Below, in pieces: positions 12,701-25,500 of a stretch of 64,000 nucleotides of DNA (positions are counted from its first letter, which is position 1; each line of letters begins with the position of its first letter). Source of the DNA: Hippasteria phrygiana (lineage: Eukaryota > Echinodermata > Asteroidea > Valvatida > Goniasteridae); the NCBI GenBank assembly GCA_037893225.1, contig JAZGUH010000369.1, forward strand, positions 248,001-312,000. Direction: 5' to 3'. Made by a program: the position numbers and the translations under genes. The notes beneath the pieces are model-generated. The model worked only from the letters and a program-made list of their open reading frames with translations. It ran no database searches and was not told the DNA's origin.

Positions 12701-15322
12701 ATTATGAATGAGTAAAGCAAGTCCATACCCCAGGGAATTTGACATGCATGGAGCAATAAATAGACGGTAACATGTACACAGATGTTGGCCGGAAAGTAAA
12801 TAAACATTGCGAGGTTTGAATTTTCTCCACAAGTTTTAACTCTAAGAAGCCGCCGATAATTACAACATGTAGCGCCAGATCTAAGCTATCCATACATGTC
12901 AAAATTACTGAATTTGGTTGATATTTCATGCAATTATGAATGAGTAAAGCAAGTCATACCCTAGGGAATTTGACAGGCATGGAGCAATAAATAGAAAGTA
13001 ATATGCACACAGATGTTGGCCGGAAAGAAAATAAACATTGCGAGGTTTGAATTTTCTCCACAAGTTTTAACTCTAAGAAGCCGCCGATAATTGCAACATG
13101 TAGCGCCAGATCTAAGCTATCCATACATGTCAAAATTACTGAATTTGGTTGATATTTCATGCAATTATAAATGAGTAAAGCAAGTCCATACCCCAGGGAA
13201 TTTGACATGCATGGAGCAATAAATAGACGGTAACATGTACACAGATGTTGGCCGGAAAGAAAATAAACATTGCGAGGTTTGAATTTTCTCCACAAGTTTT
13301 AACTCTAAGAAGCCGCCGATAATTGCAACATGTAGCGCCAGATCTAAGCTATCCATACATGTCAAAATTACTGAATTTGGTTGATATTTCATGCAATTAT
13401 GAATGAGTAAAGCAAGTCCATACCCCAGGGAATTTGACAGGCATGGAGCAATAAATAGAAGGTAATATGCACACAGATGTTGGCCGGAAAGAAAATAAAC
13501 ATTGCGAGGTTTGAATTTTCTCCACAAGTTTTAACTCTAAGAAGCCGCCGATAATTGCAACATGTAGCGCCAGATCTAAGCTATCCATACATGTCAAAAT
13601 TACTGAATTTGGTTGATATTTCATGCAATTATGAATGAGTAAAGCAAGTCCATACCCCAGGGAATTTGACATGCATGGAGCAATAAATAGACGGTAACAT
13701 GTACACAGATGTTGGCCGGAAAGAAAATAAACATTGCGAGGTTTGAATTTTCTCCAGAAGTTTTAACTCTAAGAAGCCGCCGATAATTGCAACATGTAGC
13801 GCCAGATCTAAGCTATCCATACATGTCAAAATTACTGAATTTGGTTGATATTTCATGCAATTATGAATGAGTAAAGCAAGTCCATACCCCAGGGAATTTG
13901 ACAGGCATGGAGCAATAAATAGACGGTAACATGTACACAGATGTTGGCCGGAAAGAAAATAAACATTGCGAGGTTTGAATTTTCTCCACAAGTTTTAACT
14001 CTAAGAAGCCGCCGATAATTACAACATGTAGCGCCAGATCTAAGCTATCCATACATGTCAAAATTACTGAATTTGGTTTATATTTTATGCAATTATGAAT
14101 GAGTAAAGCAAGTCATACCCCAGGGAATTTGACAGGCATGGAGCAATAAATAGACGGTAACATGTACACAGATGTTGGCCGGAAAGAAAATAAACATTGC
14201 GAGGTTTGAATTTTCTCCACAAGTTTTAACTCTAAGAAGCCGCCGATAATTGCAACATGTAGCGCCAGATCTAAGCTATCCATACATGTCAAAATTACTG
14301 AATTTGGTTGATATTTCATGCAATTATAAATGAGTAAAGCAAGTCCATACCCCAGGGAATTTGACATGCATGGAGCAATAAATAGACGGTAACATGTACA
14401 CAGATGTTGGCCGGAAAGAAAATAAACATTGCGAGGTTTGAATTTTCTCCACAAGTTTTAACTCTAAGAAGCCGCCGATAATTGCAACATGTAGCGCCAG
14501 ATCTAAGCTATCCATACATGTCAAAATTACTGAATTTGGTTGATATTTCATGCAATTATGAATGAGTAAAGCAAGTCCATACCCCAGGGAATTTGACATG
14601 CATGGAGCAATAAATAGACGGTAACATGTACACAGATGTTGGCCGGAAAGTAAATAAACATTGCGAGGTTTGAATTTTCTCCACAAGTTTTAACTCTAAG
14701 AAGCCGCCGATAATTGCAACATGTAGCGCCAGATCTAAGCTATCCATACATGTCAAAATTACTGAATTTGGTTGATATTTCATGCAATTATGAATGAGTA
14801 AAGCAAGTCCATACCCCAGGGAATTTGATATGCATGGAGCAATAAATAGACGGTAACATGTACACAGATGTTGGCCGGAAAGAAAATAAACATTGCGAGG
14901 TTTGAATTTTCTCCACAAGTTTTAACTCTAAGAAGCCGCCGATAATTGCAACATGTAGCGCCAGATCTAAGCTATCCATACATGTCAAAATTACTGAATT
15001 TGGTTGATATTTCATGCAATTATGAATGAGTAAAGCAAGTCCATACCCCAGGGAATTTGACAGGCATGGAGCAATAAATAGAAGGTAATATGCACACAGA
15101 TGTTGGCCGGAAAGAAAATAAACATTGCGAGGTTTGAATTTTCTCCACAAGTTTTAACTCTAAGAAGCCGCCGATAATTGCAACATGTAGCGCCAGATCT
15201 AAGCTATCCATACATGTCAAAATTACTGAATTTGGTTGATATTTCATGCAATTATGAATGAGTAAAGCAAGTCCATACCCCAGGGAATTTGACATGCATG
15301 GAGCAATAAATAGACGGTAACA
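9766..15322. repeat. 25-monomer duplication block, right copy (period 5792 bp)
   Basis: This is the partner of 3974-9530. About one monomer (9531-9765) separates the two copies, so together they form a near-complete tandem pair of a 25-monomer unit. Such near-identity over 5.5 kb, when neighbouring monomers differ at several sites, implies a recent unequal exchange or replication-based duplication, or less likely an assembly duplication. Rare markers carried over include the 'ggtggccggg' monomer at 11121 and the 'ctgaattttgttg' variant near 11755. Confidence 0.85.
11121..11351. repeat. Divergent monomer, duplicate of the unit at 5329
   Basis: It has the same four-site signature as the unit at 5329 (44g, 52g, 94g, 179t) and lies exactly 5792 bases away. 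It is a passenger of the 25-monomer duplication and not an independent event. Confidence 0.85.
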
Positions 15323-18300
15323 AGTACACAGATGTTGGCCGGAAAGAAAATAAACATTGCGAGGTTTGAATTTTCTCCAGAAGTTTTAACTCTAAGAAGC
15401 CGCCGATAATTGCAACATGTAGCGCCAGATCTAAGCTATCCATACATGTCAAAATTACTGAATTTGGTTGATATTTCATGCAATTATGAATGAGTAAAGC
15501 AAGTCCATACCCCAGGGAATTTGACAGGCATGGAGCAATAAATAGACGGTAACATGTACACAGATGTTGGCCGGAAAGAAAATAAACATTGCGAGGTTTG
15601 AATTTTCTCCACAAGTTTTAACTCTAAGAAGCCGCCGATAATTACAACATGTAGCGCCAGATCTAAGCTATCCATACATGTCAAAATTACTGAATTTGGT
15701 TTATATTTTATGCAATTATGAATGAGTAAAGCAAGTCATACCCCAGGGAATTTGACAGGCATGGAGCAATAAATAGACGGTAACATGTACACAGATGTTG
15801 GCCGGAAAGAAAATAAACATTGCGAGGTTTGAATTTTCTCCACAAGTTTTAACTCTAAGAAGCCGCCGATAATTACAACATGTAGCGCCAGATCTAAGCT
15901 ATCCATACATGTCAAAATTACTGAATTTGGTTGATATTTCATGCAATTATGAATGAGTAAAGCAAGTCCATACCCCAGGGAATTTGACATGCATGGAGCA
16001 ATAAATAGACGGTAACATGTACACAGATGTTGGCCGGAAAGTAAATAAACATTGCGAGGTTTGAATTTTCTCCACAAGTTTTAACTCTAAGAAGCCGCCG
16101 ATAATTGCAACATGTAGCGCCAGATCTAAGCTATCCATACATGTCAAAATTACTGAATTTGGTTGATATTTCATGCAATTATGAATGAGTAAAGCAAGTC
16201 CATACCCCAGGGAATTTGACAGGCATGGAGCAATAAATAGAAGGTAATATGCACACAGATGTTGGCCGGAAAGAAAATAAACATTGCGAGGTTTGAATTT
16301 TCTCCAGAAGTTTTAACTCTAAGAAGCCGCCGATAATTGCAACATGTAGCGCCAGATCTAAGCTATCCATACATGTCAAAATTACTGAATTTGGTTGATA
16401 TTTCATGCAATTATGAATGAGTAAAGCAAGTCCATACCCCAGGGAATTTGACATGCATGGAGCAATAAATAGACGGTAACATGTACACAGATGTTGGCCG
16501 GAAAGAAAATAAACATTGCGAGGTTTGAATTTTCTCCAGAAGTTTTAACTCTAAGAAGCCGCCGATAATTGCAACATGTAGCGCCAGATCTAAGCTATCC
16601 ATACATGTCAAAATTACTGAATTTGGTTGATATTTCATGCAATTATGAATGAGTAAAGCAAGTCCATACCCCAGGGAATTTGACAGGCATGGAGCAATAA
16701 ATAGACGGTAACATGTACACAGATGTTGGCCGGAAAGAAAATAAACATTGCGAGGTTTGAATTTTCTCCACAAGTTTTAACTCTAAGAAGCCGCCGATAA
16801 TTACAACATGTAGCGCCAGATCTAAGCTATCCATACATGTCAAAATTACTGAATTTGGTTTATATTTTATGCAATTATGAATGAGTAAAGCAAGTCATAC
16901 CCCAGGGAATTTGACAGGCATGGAGCAATAAATAGACGGTAACATGTACACAGATGTTGGCCGGAAAGAAAATAAACATTGCGAGGTTTGAATTTTCTCC
17001 ACAAGTTTTAACTCTAAGAAGCCGCCGATAATTGCAACATGTAGCGCCAGATCTAAGCTATCCATACATGTCAAAATTACTGAATTTGGTTGATATTTCA
17101 TGCAATTATAAATGAGTAAAGCAAGTCCATACCCCAGGGAATTTGACATGCATGGAGCAATAAATAGACGGTAACATGTACACAGATGTTGGCCGGAAAG
17201 AAAATAAACATTGCGAGGTTTGAATTTTCTCCACAAGTTTTAACTCTAAGAAGCCGCCGATAATTGCAACATGTAGCGCCAGATCTAAGCTATCCATACA
17301 TGTCAAAATTACTGAATTTGGTTGATATTTCATGCAATTATGAATGAGTAAAGCAAGTCCATACCCCAGGGAATTTGACATGCATGGAGCAATAAATAGA
17401 CGGTAACATGTACACAGATGTTGGCCGGAAAGTAAATAAACATTGCGAGGTTTGAATTTTCTCCACAAGTTTTAACTCTAAGAAGCCGCCGATAATTGCA
17501 ACATGTAGCGCCAGATCTAAGCTATCCATACATGTCAAAATTACTGAATTTGGTTGATATTTCATGCAATTATGAATGAGTAAAGCAAGTCCATACCCCA
17601 GGGAATTTGATATGCATGGAGCAATAAATAGACGGTAACATGTACACAGATGTTGGCCGGAAAGAAAATAAACATTGCGAGGTTTGAATTTTCTCCACAA
17701 GTTTTAACTCTAAGAAGCCGCCGATAATTGCAACATGTAGCGCCAGATCTAAGCTATCCATACATGTCAAAATTACTGAATTTGGTTGATATTTCATGCA
17801 ATTATGAATGAGTAAAGCAAGTCCATACCCCAGGGAATTTGACAGGCATGGAGCAATAAATAGAAGGTAATATGCACACAGATGTTGGCCGGAAAGAAAA
17901 TAAACATTGCGAGGTTTGAATTTTCTCCACAAGTTTTAACTCTAAGAAGCCGCCGATAATTGCAACATGTAGCGCCAGATCTAAGCTATCCATACATGTC
18001 AAAATTACTGAATTTGGTTGATATTTCATGCAATTATGAATGAGTAAAGCAAGTCCATACCCCAGGGAATTTGACATGCATGGAGCAATAAATAGACGGT
18101 AACAAGTACACAGATGTTGGCCGGAAAGAAAATAAACATTGCGAGGTTTGAATTTTCTCCAGAAGTTTTAACTCTAAGAAGCCGCCGATAATTGCAACAT
18201 GTAGCGCCAGATCTAAGCTATCCATACATGTCAAAATTACTGAATTTGGTTGATATTTCATGCAATTATGAATGAGTAAAGCAAGTCCATACCCCAGGGA

Positions 18301-18965
18301 ATTTGACAGGCATGGAGCAATAAATAGACGGTAACATGTACACAGATGTTGGCCGGAAAGAAAATAAACATTGCGAGGTTTGAATTTTCTCCACAAGTTT
18401 TAACTCTAAGAAGCCGCCGATAATTACAACATGTAGCGCCAGATCTAAGCTATCCATACATGTCAAAATTACTGAATTTGGTTTATATTTTATGCAATTA
18501 TGAATGAGTAAAGCAAGTCATACCCCAGGGAATTTGACAGGCATGGAGCAATAAATAGACGGTAACATGTACACAGATGTTGGCCGGAAAGAAAATAAAC
18601 ATTGCGAGGTTTGAATTTTCTCCACAAGTTTTAACTCTAAGAAGCCGCCGATAATTACAACATGTAGCGCCAGATCTAAGCTATCCATACATGTCAAAAT
18701 TACTGAATTTGGTTGATATTTCATGCAATTATGAATGAGTAAAGCAAGTCCATACCCCAGGGAATTTGACATGCATGGAGCAATAAATAGACGGTAACAT
18801 GTACACAGATGTTGGCCGGAAAGTAAATAAACATTGCGAGGTTTGAATTTTCTCCACAAGTTTTAACTCTAAGAAGCCGCCGATAATTGCAACATGTAGC
18901 GCCAGATCTAAGCTATCCATACATGTCAAAATTACTGAATTTGGTTGATATTTCATGCAATTATA
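13526..18965. repeat. 12-monomer higher-order repeat, period 2782 bp, two copies
   Basis: The interval 13526-16183 repeats at 16308-18965, an offset of 2782 bases or twelve monomers. Shared rare markers include the 'gatatgcatgg' head (2t, for example 14828 and 17610), the 'aacaagtacac' variant (32a, at 15292 and 18074), 'tttatattttatg' (179t with 186t), and 'tataaatgag' (197a) in matching positions. The left limit is base 89 of monomers 13437 and 16219. The right limit is base 197 of monomers 15987 and 18769 (g against a). Confidence 0.82.
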
Positions 18966-19267
18966 AATGAGTAAAGCAAGTCCATACCCCAGGGAATTTG
19001 ACATGCATGGAGCAATAAATAGACGGTAACATGTACACAGATGTTGGCCGGAAAGAAAATAAACATTGCGAGGTTTGAATTTTCTCCACAAGTTTTAACT
19101 CTAAGAAGCCGCCGATAATTGCAACATGTAGCGCCAGATCTAAGCTATCCATACATGTCAAAATTACTGAATTTGGTTGATATTTCATGCAATTATGAAT
19201 GAGTAAAGCAAGTCCATACCCCAGGGAATTTGACATGCATGGAGCAATAAATAGACGGTAACATGTA

Positions 19268-22200
19268 CACAGATGTTGGCCGGAAAGAAAATAAACATTG
19301 CGAGGTTTGAATTTTCTCCAGAAGTTTTAACTCTAAGAAGCCGCCGATAATTGCAACATGTAGCGCCAGATCTAAGCTATCCATACATGTCAAAATTACT
19401 GAATTTGGTTGATATTTCATGCAATTATGAATGAGTAAAGCAAGTCCATACCCCAGGGAATTTGACAGGCATGGAGCAATAAATAGACGGTAACATGTAC
19501 ACAGATGTTGGCCGGAAAGAAAATAAACATTGCGAGGTTTGAATTTTCTCCACAAGTTTTAACTCTAAGAAGCCGCCGATAATTACAACATGTAGCGCCA
19601 GATCTAAGCTATCCATACATGTCAAAATTACTGAATTTGGTTGATATTTCATGCAATTATGAATGAGTAAAGCAAGTCATACCCTAGGGAATTTGACAGG
19701 AATGGAGCAATAAATAGAAGGTAATATGCACACAGATGTTGGCCGGAAAGAAAATAAACATTGCGAGGTTTGAATTTTCTCCACAAGTTTTAACTCTAAG
19801 AAGCCGCCGATAATTGCAACATGTAGCGCCAGATCTAAGCTATCCATACATGTCAAAATTACTGAATTTGGTTGATATTTCATGCAATTATGAATGAGTA
19901 AAGCAAGTCATACCCCAGGGAATTTGACAGGCATGGAGCAATAAATAGAAGGTAATATGCACACAGATGTTGGCCGGAAAGAAAATAAACATTGCGAGGT
20001 TTGAATTTTCTCCACAAGTTTTAACTCTAAGAAGCCGCCGATAATTGCAACATGTAGCGCCAGATCTAAGCTATCCATACATGTCAAAATTACTGAATTT
20101 GGTTGATATTTCATGCAATTATGAATGAGTAAAGCAAGTCCATACCCCAGGGAATTTGACAGGCATGGAGCAATAAATAGAAGGTAATATGCACACAGAT
20201 GTTGGCCGGAAAGAAAATAAACATTGCGAGGTTTGAATTTTCTCCACAAGTTTTAACTCTAAGAAGCCGCCGATAATTGCAACATGTAGCGCCAGATCTA
20301 AGCTATCCATACATGTCAAAATTACTGTATTTGGTTGATATTTCATGCAATTATGAATGAAAAAAGCAAGTCCATACCCCAGGGAATTTGACATGCATGG
20401 AGCAATAAATAGACGGTAACATGTACACAGATGTTGGCCGGAAAGAAAATAAACATTGCGAGGTTTGAATTTTCTCCACAAGTTTTAACTCTAAGAAGCC
20501 GCCGATAATTGCAACATGTAGCGCCAGATCTAAGCTATCCATACATGTCACAATTACTGAATTTGGTTGATATTTCATGCAATTATGAATGAGTAAAGCA
20601 AGTCCATACCCCAGGGAATTTGACATGCATGGAGCAATAAATAGACGGTAACATGTACACAGATGTTGGCCGGAAAGTAAATAAACATTGCGAGGTTTGA
20701 ATTTTCTCCACAAGTTTTAACTCTAAGAAGCCGCCGATAATTGCAACATGTAGCGCCAGATCTAAGCTATCCATACATGTCAAAATTACTGAATTTGGTT
20801 GATATTTCATGCAATTATGAATGAGTAAAGCAAGTCATACCCCAGGGAATTTGACAGGCATGGAGCAATAAATAGAAGGTAATATGCACACAGATGTTGG
20901 CCGGAAAGAAAATAAACATTGCGAGGTTTGAATTTTCTCCAGAAGTTTTAACTCTAAGAAGCCGCCGATAATTGCAACATGTAGCGCCAGATCTAAGCTA
21001 TCCATACATGTCAAAATTACTGAATTTGGTTGATATTTCATGCAATTATGAATGAGTAAAGCAAGTCCATACCCCAGGGAATTTGACAGGCATGGAGCAA
21101 TAAATAGACGGTAACATGTACACAGATGTTGGCCGGAAAGAAAATAAACATTGCGAGGTTTGAATTTTCTCCACAAGTTTTAACTCTAAGAAGCCGCCGA
21201 TAATTACAACATGTAGCGCCAGATCTAAGCTATCCATACATGTCAAAATTACTGAATTTGGTTGATATTTCATGCAATTATGAATGAGTAAAGCAAGTCA
21301 TACCCTAGGGAATTTGACAGGAATGGAGCAATAAATAGAAGGTAATATGCACACAGATGTTGGCCGGAAAGAAAATAAACATTGCGAGGTTTGAATTTTC
21401 TCCACAAGTTTTAACTCTAAGAAGCCGCCGATAATTGCAACATGTAGCGCCAGATCTAAGCTATCCATACATGTCAAAATTACTGAATTTGGTTGATATT
21501 TCATGCAATTATGAATGAGTAAAGCAAGTCATACCCCAGGGAATTTGACAGGCATGGAGCAATAAATAGAAGGTAATATGCACACAGATGTTGGCCGGAA
21601 AGAAAATAAACATTGCGAGGTTTGAATTTTCTCCACAAGTTTTAACTCTAAGAAGCCGCCGATAATTGCAACATGTAGCGCCAGATCTAAGCTATCCATA
21701 CATGTCAAAATTACTGAATTTGGTTGATATTTCATGCAATTATGAATGAGTAAAGCAAGTCCATACCCCAGGGAATTTGACAGGCATGGAGCAATAAATA
21801 GAAGGTAATATGCACACAGATGTTGGCCGGAAAGAAAATAAACATTGCGAGGTTTGAATTTTCTCCACAAGTTTTAACTCTAAGAAGCCGCCGATAATTG
21901 CAACATGTAGCGCCAGATCTAAGCTATCCATACATGTCAAAATTACTGTATTTGGTTGATATTTCATGCAATTATGAATGAAAAAAGCAAGTCCATACCC
22001 CAGGGAATTTGACATGCATGGAGCAATAAATAGACGGTAACATGTACACAGATGTTGGCCGGAAAGAAAATAAACATTGCGAGGTTTGAATTTTCTCCAC
22101 AAGTTTTAACTCTAAGAAGCCGCCGATAATTGCAACATGTAGCGCCAGATCTAAGCTATCCATACATGTCACAATTACTGAATTTGGTTGATATTTCATG

Positions 22201-22562
22201 CAATTATGAATGAGTAAAGCAAGTCCATACCCCAGGGAATTTGACATGCATGGAGCAATAAATAGACGGTAACATGTACACAGATGTTGGCCGGAAAGTA
22301 AATAAACATTGCGAGGTTTGAATTTTCTCCACAAGTTTTAACTCTAAGAAGCCGCCGATAATTGCAACATGTAGCGCCAGATCTAAGCTATCCATACATG
22401 TCAAAATTACTGAATTTGGTTGATATTTCATGCAATTATGAATGAGTAAAGCAAGTCATACCCCAGGGAATTTGACAGGCATGGAGCAATAAATAGAAGG
22501 TAATATGCACACAGATGTTGGCCGGAAAGAAAATAAACATTGCGAGGTTTGAATTTTCTCCA
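19268..22562. repeat. 7-monomer tandem duplication, period 1621 bp
   Basis: The interval 19268-20941 repeats at 20889-22562. The order is 89g, 121a with 'ccctaggg', 'acaggaatgg' head, a-t-c, a-t-c with 170t and 'gaatgaaaaaag', 161c, 56t. The same order occurs at the left end of the window (36-1550), although the first copy there diverges after 170t. Confidence 0.8.
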
Positions 22563-25500
22563 CAAGTTTTAACTCTAAGAAGCCGCCGATAATTGCAACA
22601 TGTAGCGCCAGATCTAAGCTATCCATACATGTCAAAATTACTGAATTTGGTTTATATTTTATGCAATTATGAATGAGTAAAGCAAGTCATACCCCAGGGA
22701 ATTTGACAGGCATGGAGCAATAAATAGACGGTAACATGTACACAGATGTTGGCCGGAAAGAAAATAAACATTGCGAGGTTTGAATTTTCTCCACAAGTTT
22801 TAACTCTAAGAAGCCGCCGATAATTACAACATGTAGCGCCAGATCTAAGCTATCCATACATGTCAAAATTACTGAATTTGGTTGATATTTCATGCAATTA
22901 TGAATGAGTAAAGCAAGTCCATACCCCAGGGAATTTGACATGCATGGAGCAATAAATAGACGGTAACATGTACACAGATGTTGGCCGGAAAGTAAATAAA
23001 CATTGCGAGGTTTGAATTTTCTCCACAAGTTTTAACTCTAAGAAGCCGCCGATAATTGCAACATGTAGCGCCAGATCTAAGCTATCCATACATGTCAAAA
23101 TTACTGAATTTGGTTGATATTTCATGCAATTATAAATGAGTAAAGCAAGTCCATACCCCAGGGAATTTGACATGCATGGAGCAATAAATAGACGGTAACA
23201 TGTACACAGATGTTGGCCGGAAAGAAAATAAACATTGCGAGGTTTGAATTTTCTCCACAAGTTTTAACTCTAAGAAGCCGCCGATAATTGCAACATGTAG
23301 CGCCAGATCTAAGCTATCCATACATGTCAAAATTACTGAATTTGGTTGATATTTCATGCAATTATGAATGAGTAAAGCAAGTCATACCCTAGGGAATTTG
23401 ACAGGCATGGAGCAATAAATAGAAGGTAATATGCACACAGATGTTGGCCGGAAAGAAAATAAACATTGCGAGGTTTGAATTTTCTCCACAAGTTTTAACT
23501 CTAAGAAGCCGCCGATAATTGCAACATGTAGCGCCAGATCTAAGCTATCCATACATGTCAAAATTACTGAATTTGGTTGATATTTCATGCAATTATGAAT
23601 GAGTAAAGCAAGTCCATACCCCAGGGAATTTGACATGCATGGAGCAATAAATAGACGGTAACATGTACACAGATGTTGGCCGGAAAGAAAATAAACATTG
23701 CGAGGTTTGAATTTTCTCCAGAAGTTTTAACTCTAAGAAGCCGCCGATAATTGCAACATGTAGCGCCAGATCTAAGCTATCCATACATGTCAAAATTACT
23801 GAATTTGGTTGATATTTCATGCAATTATGAATGAGTAAAGCAAGTCCATACCCCAGGGAATTTGACAGGCATGGAGCAATAAATAGACGGTAACATGTAC
23901 ACAGATGTTGGCCGGAAAGAAAATAAACATTGCGAGGTTTGAATTTTCTCCACAAGTTTTAACTCTAAGAAGCCGCCGATAATTACAACATGTAGCGCCA
24001 GATCTAAGCTATCCATACATGTCAAAATTACTGAATTTGGTTGATATTTCATGCAATTATGAATGAGTAAAGCAAGTCATACCCTAGGGAATTTGACAGG
24101 AATGGAGCAATAAATAGAAGGTAATATGCACACAGATGTTGGCCGGAAAGAAAATAAACATTGCGAGGTTTGAATTTTCTCCACAAGTTTTAACTCTAAG
24201 AAGCCGCCGATAATTGCAACATGTAGCGCCAGATCTAAGCTATCCATACATGTCAAAATTACTGAATTTGGTTGATATTTCATGCAATTATGAATGAGTA
24301 AAGCAAGTCATACCCCAGGGAATTTGACAGGCATGGAGCAATAAATAGAAGGTAATATGCACACAGATGTTGGCCGGAAAGAAAATAAACATTGCGAGGT
24401 TTGAATTTTCTCCACAAGTTTTAACTCTAAGAAGCCGCCGATAATTGCAACATGTAGCGCCAGATCTAAGCTATCCATACATGTCAAAATTACTGAATTT
24501 GGTTGATATTTCATGCAATTATGAATGAGTAAAGCAAGTCCATACCCCAGGGAATTTGACAGGCATGGAGCAATAAATAGAAGGTAATATGCACACAGAT
24601 GTTGGCCGGAAAGAAAATAAACATTGCGAGGTTTGAATTTTCTCCACAAGTTTTAACTCTAAGAAGCCGCCGATAATTGCAACATGTAGCGCCAGATCTA
24701 AGCTATCCATACATGTCAAAATTACTGTATTTGGTTGATATTTCATGCAATTATGAATGAAAAAAGCAAGTCCATACCCCAGGGAATTTGACATGCATGG
24801 AGCAATAAATAGACGGTAACATGTACACAGATGTTGGCCGGAAAGAAAATAAACATTGCGAGGTTTGAATTTTCTCCACAAGTTTTAACTCTAAGAAGCC
24901 GCCGATAATTGCAACATGTAGCGCCAGATCTAAGCTATCCATACATGTCACAATTACTGAATTTGGTTGATATTTCATGCAATTATGAATGAGTAAAGCA
25001 AGTCCATACCCCAGGGAATTTGACATGCATGGAGCAATAAATAGACGGTAACATGTACACAGATGTTGGCCGGAAAGTAAATAAACATTGCGAGGTTTGA
25101 ATTTTCTCCACAAGTTTTAACTCTAAGAAGCCGCCGATAATTGCAACATGTAGCGCCAGATCTAAGCTATCCATACATGTCAAAATTACTGAATTTGGTT
25201 GATATTTCATGCAATTATGAATGAGTAAAGCACGTCATACCCCAGGGAATTTGACAGGCATGGAGCAATAAATAGAAGGTAATATGCACACAGATGTTGG
25301 CCGGAAAGAAAATAAACATTGCGAGGTTTGAATTTTCTCCACAAGTTTTAACTCTAAGAAGCCGCCGATAATTGCAACATGTAGCGCCAGATCTAAGCTA
25401 TCCATACATGTCAAAATTACTGAATTTGGTTTATATTTTATGCAATTATGAATGAGTAAAGCAAGTCATACCCCAGGGAATTTGACAGGCATGGAGCAAT

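Noticed and set aside
3974..15322. Assembly error as the sole explanation of the 5792-bp duplication
   Set aside because: Similar duplications of several other sizes occur throughout the window, and at least one base differs between copies. An artefact cannot be excluded without reads, but it is not the preferred reading.
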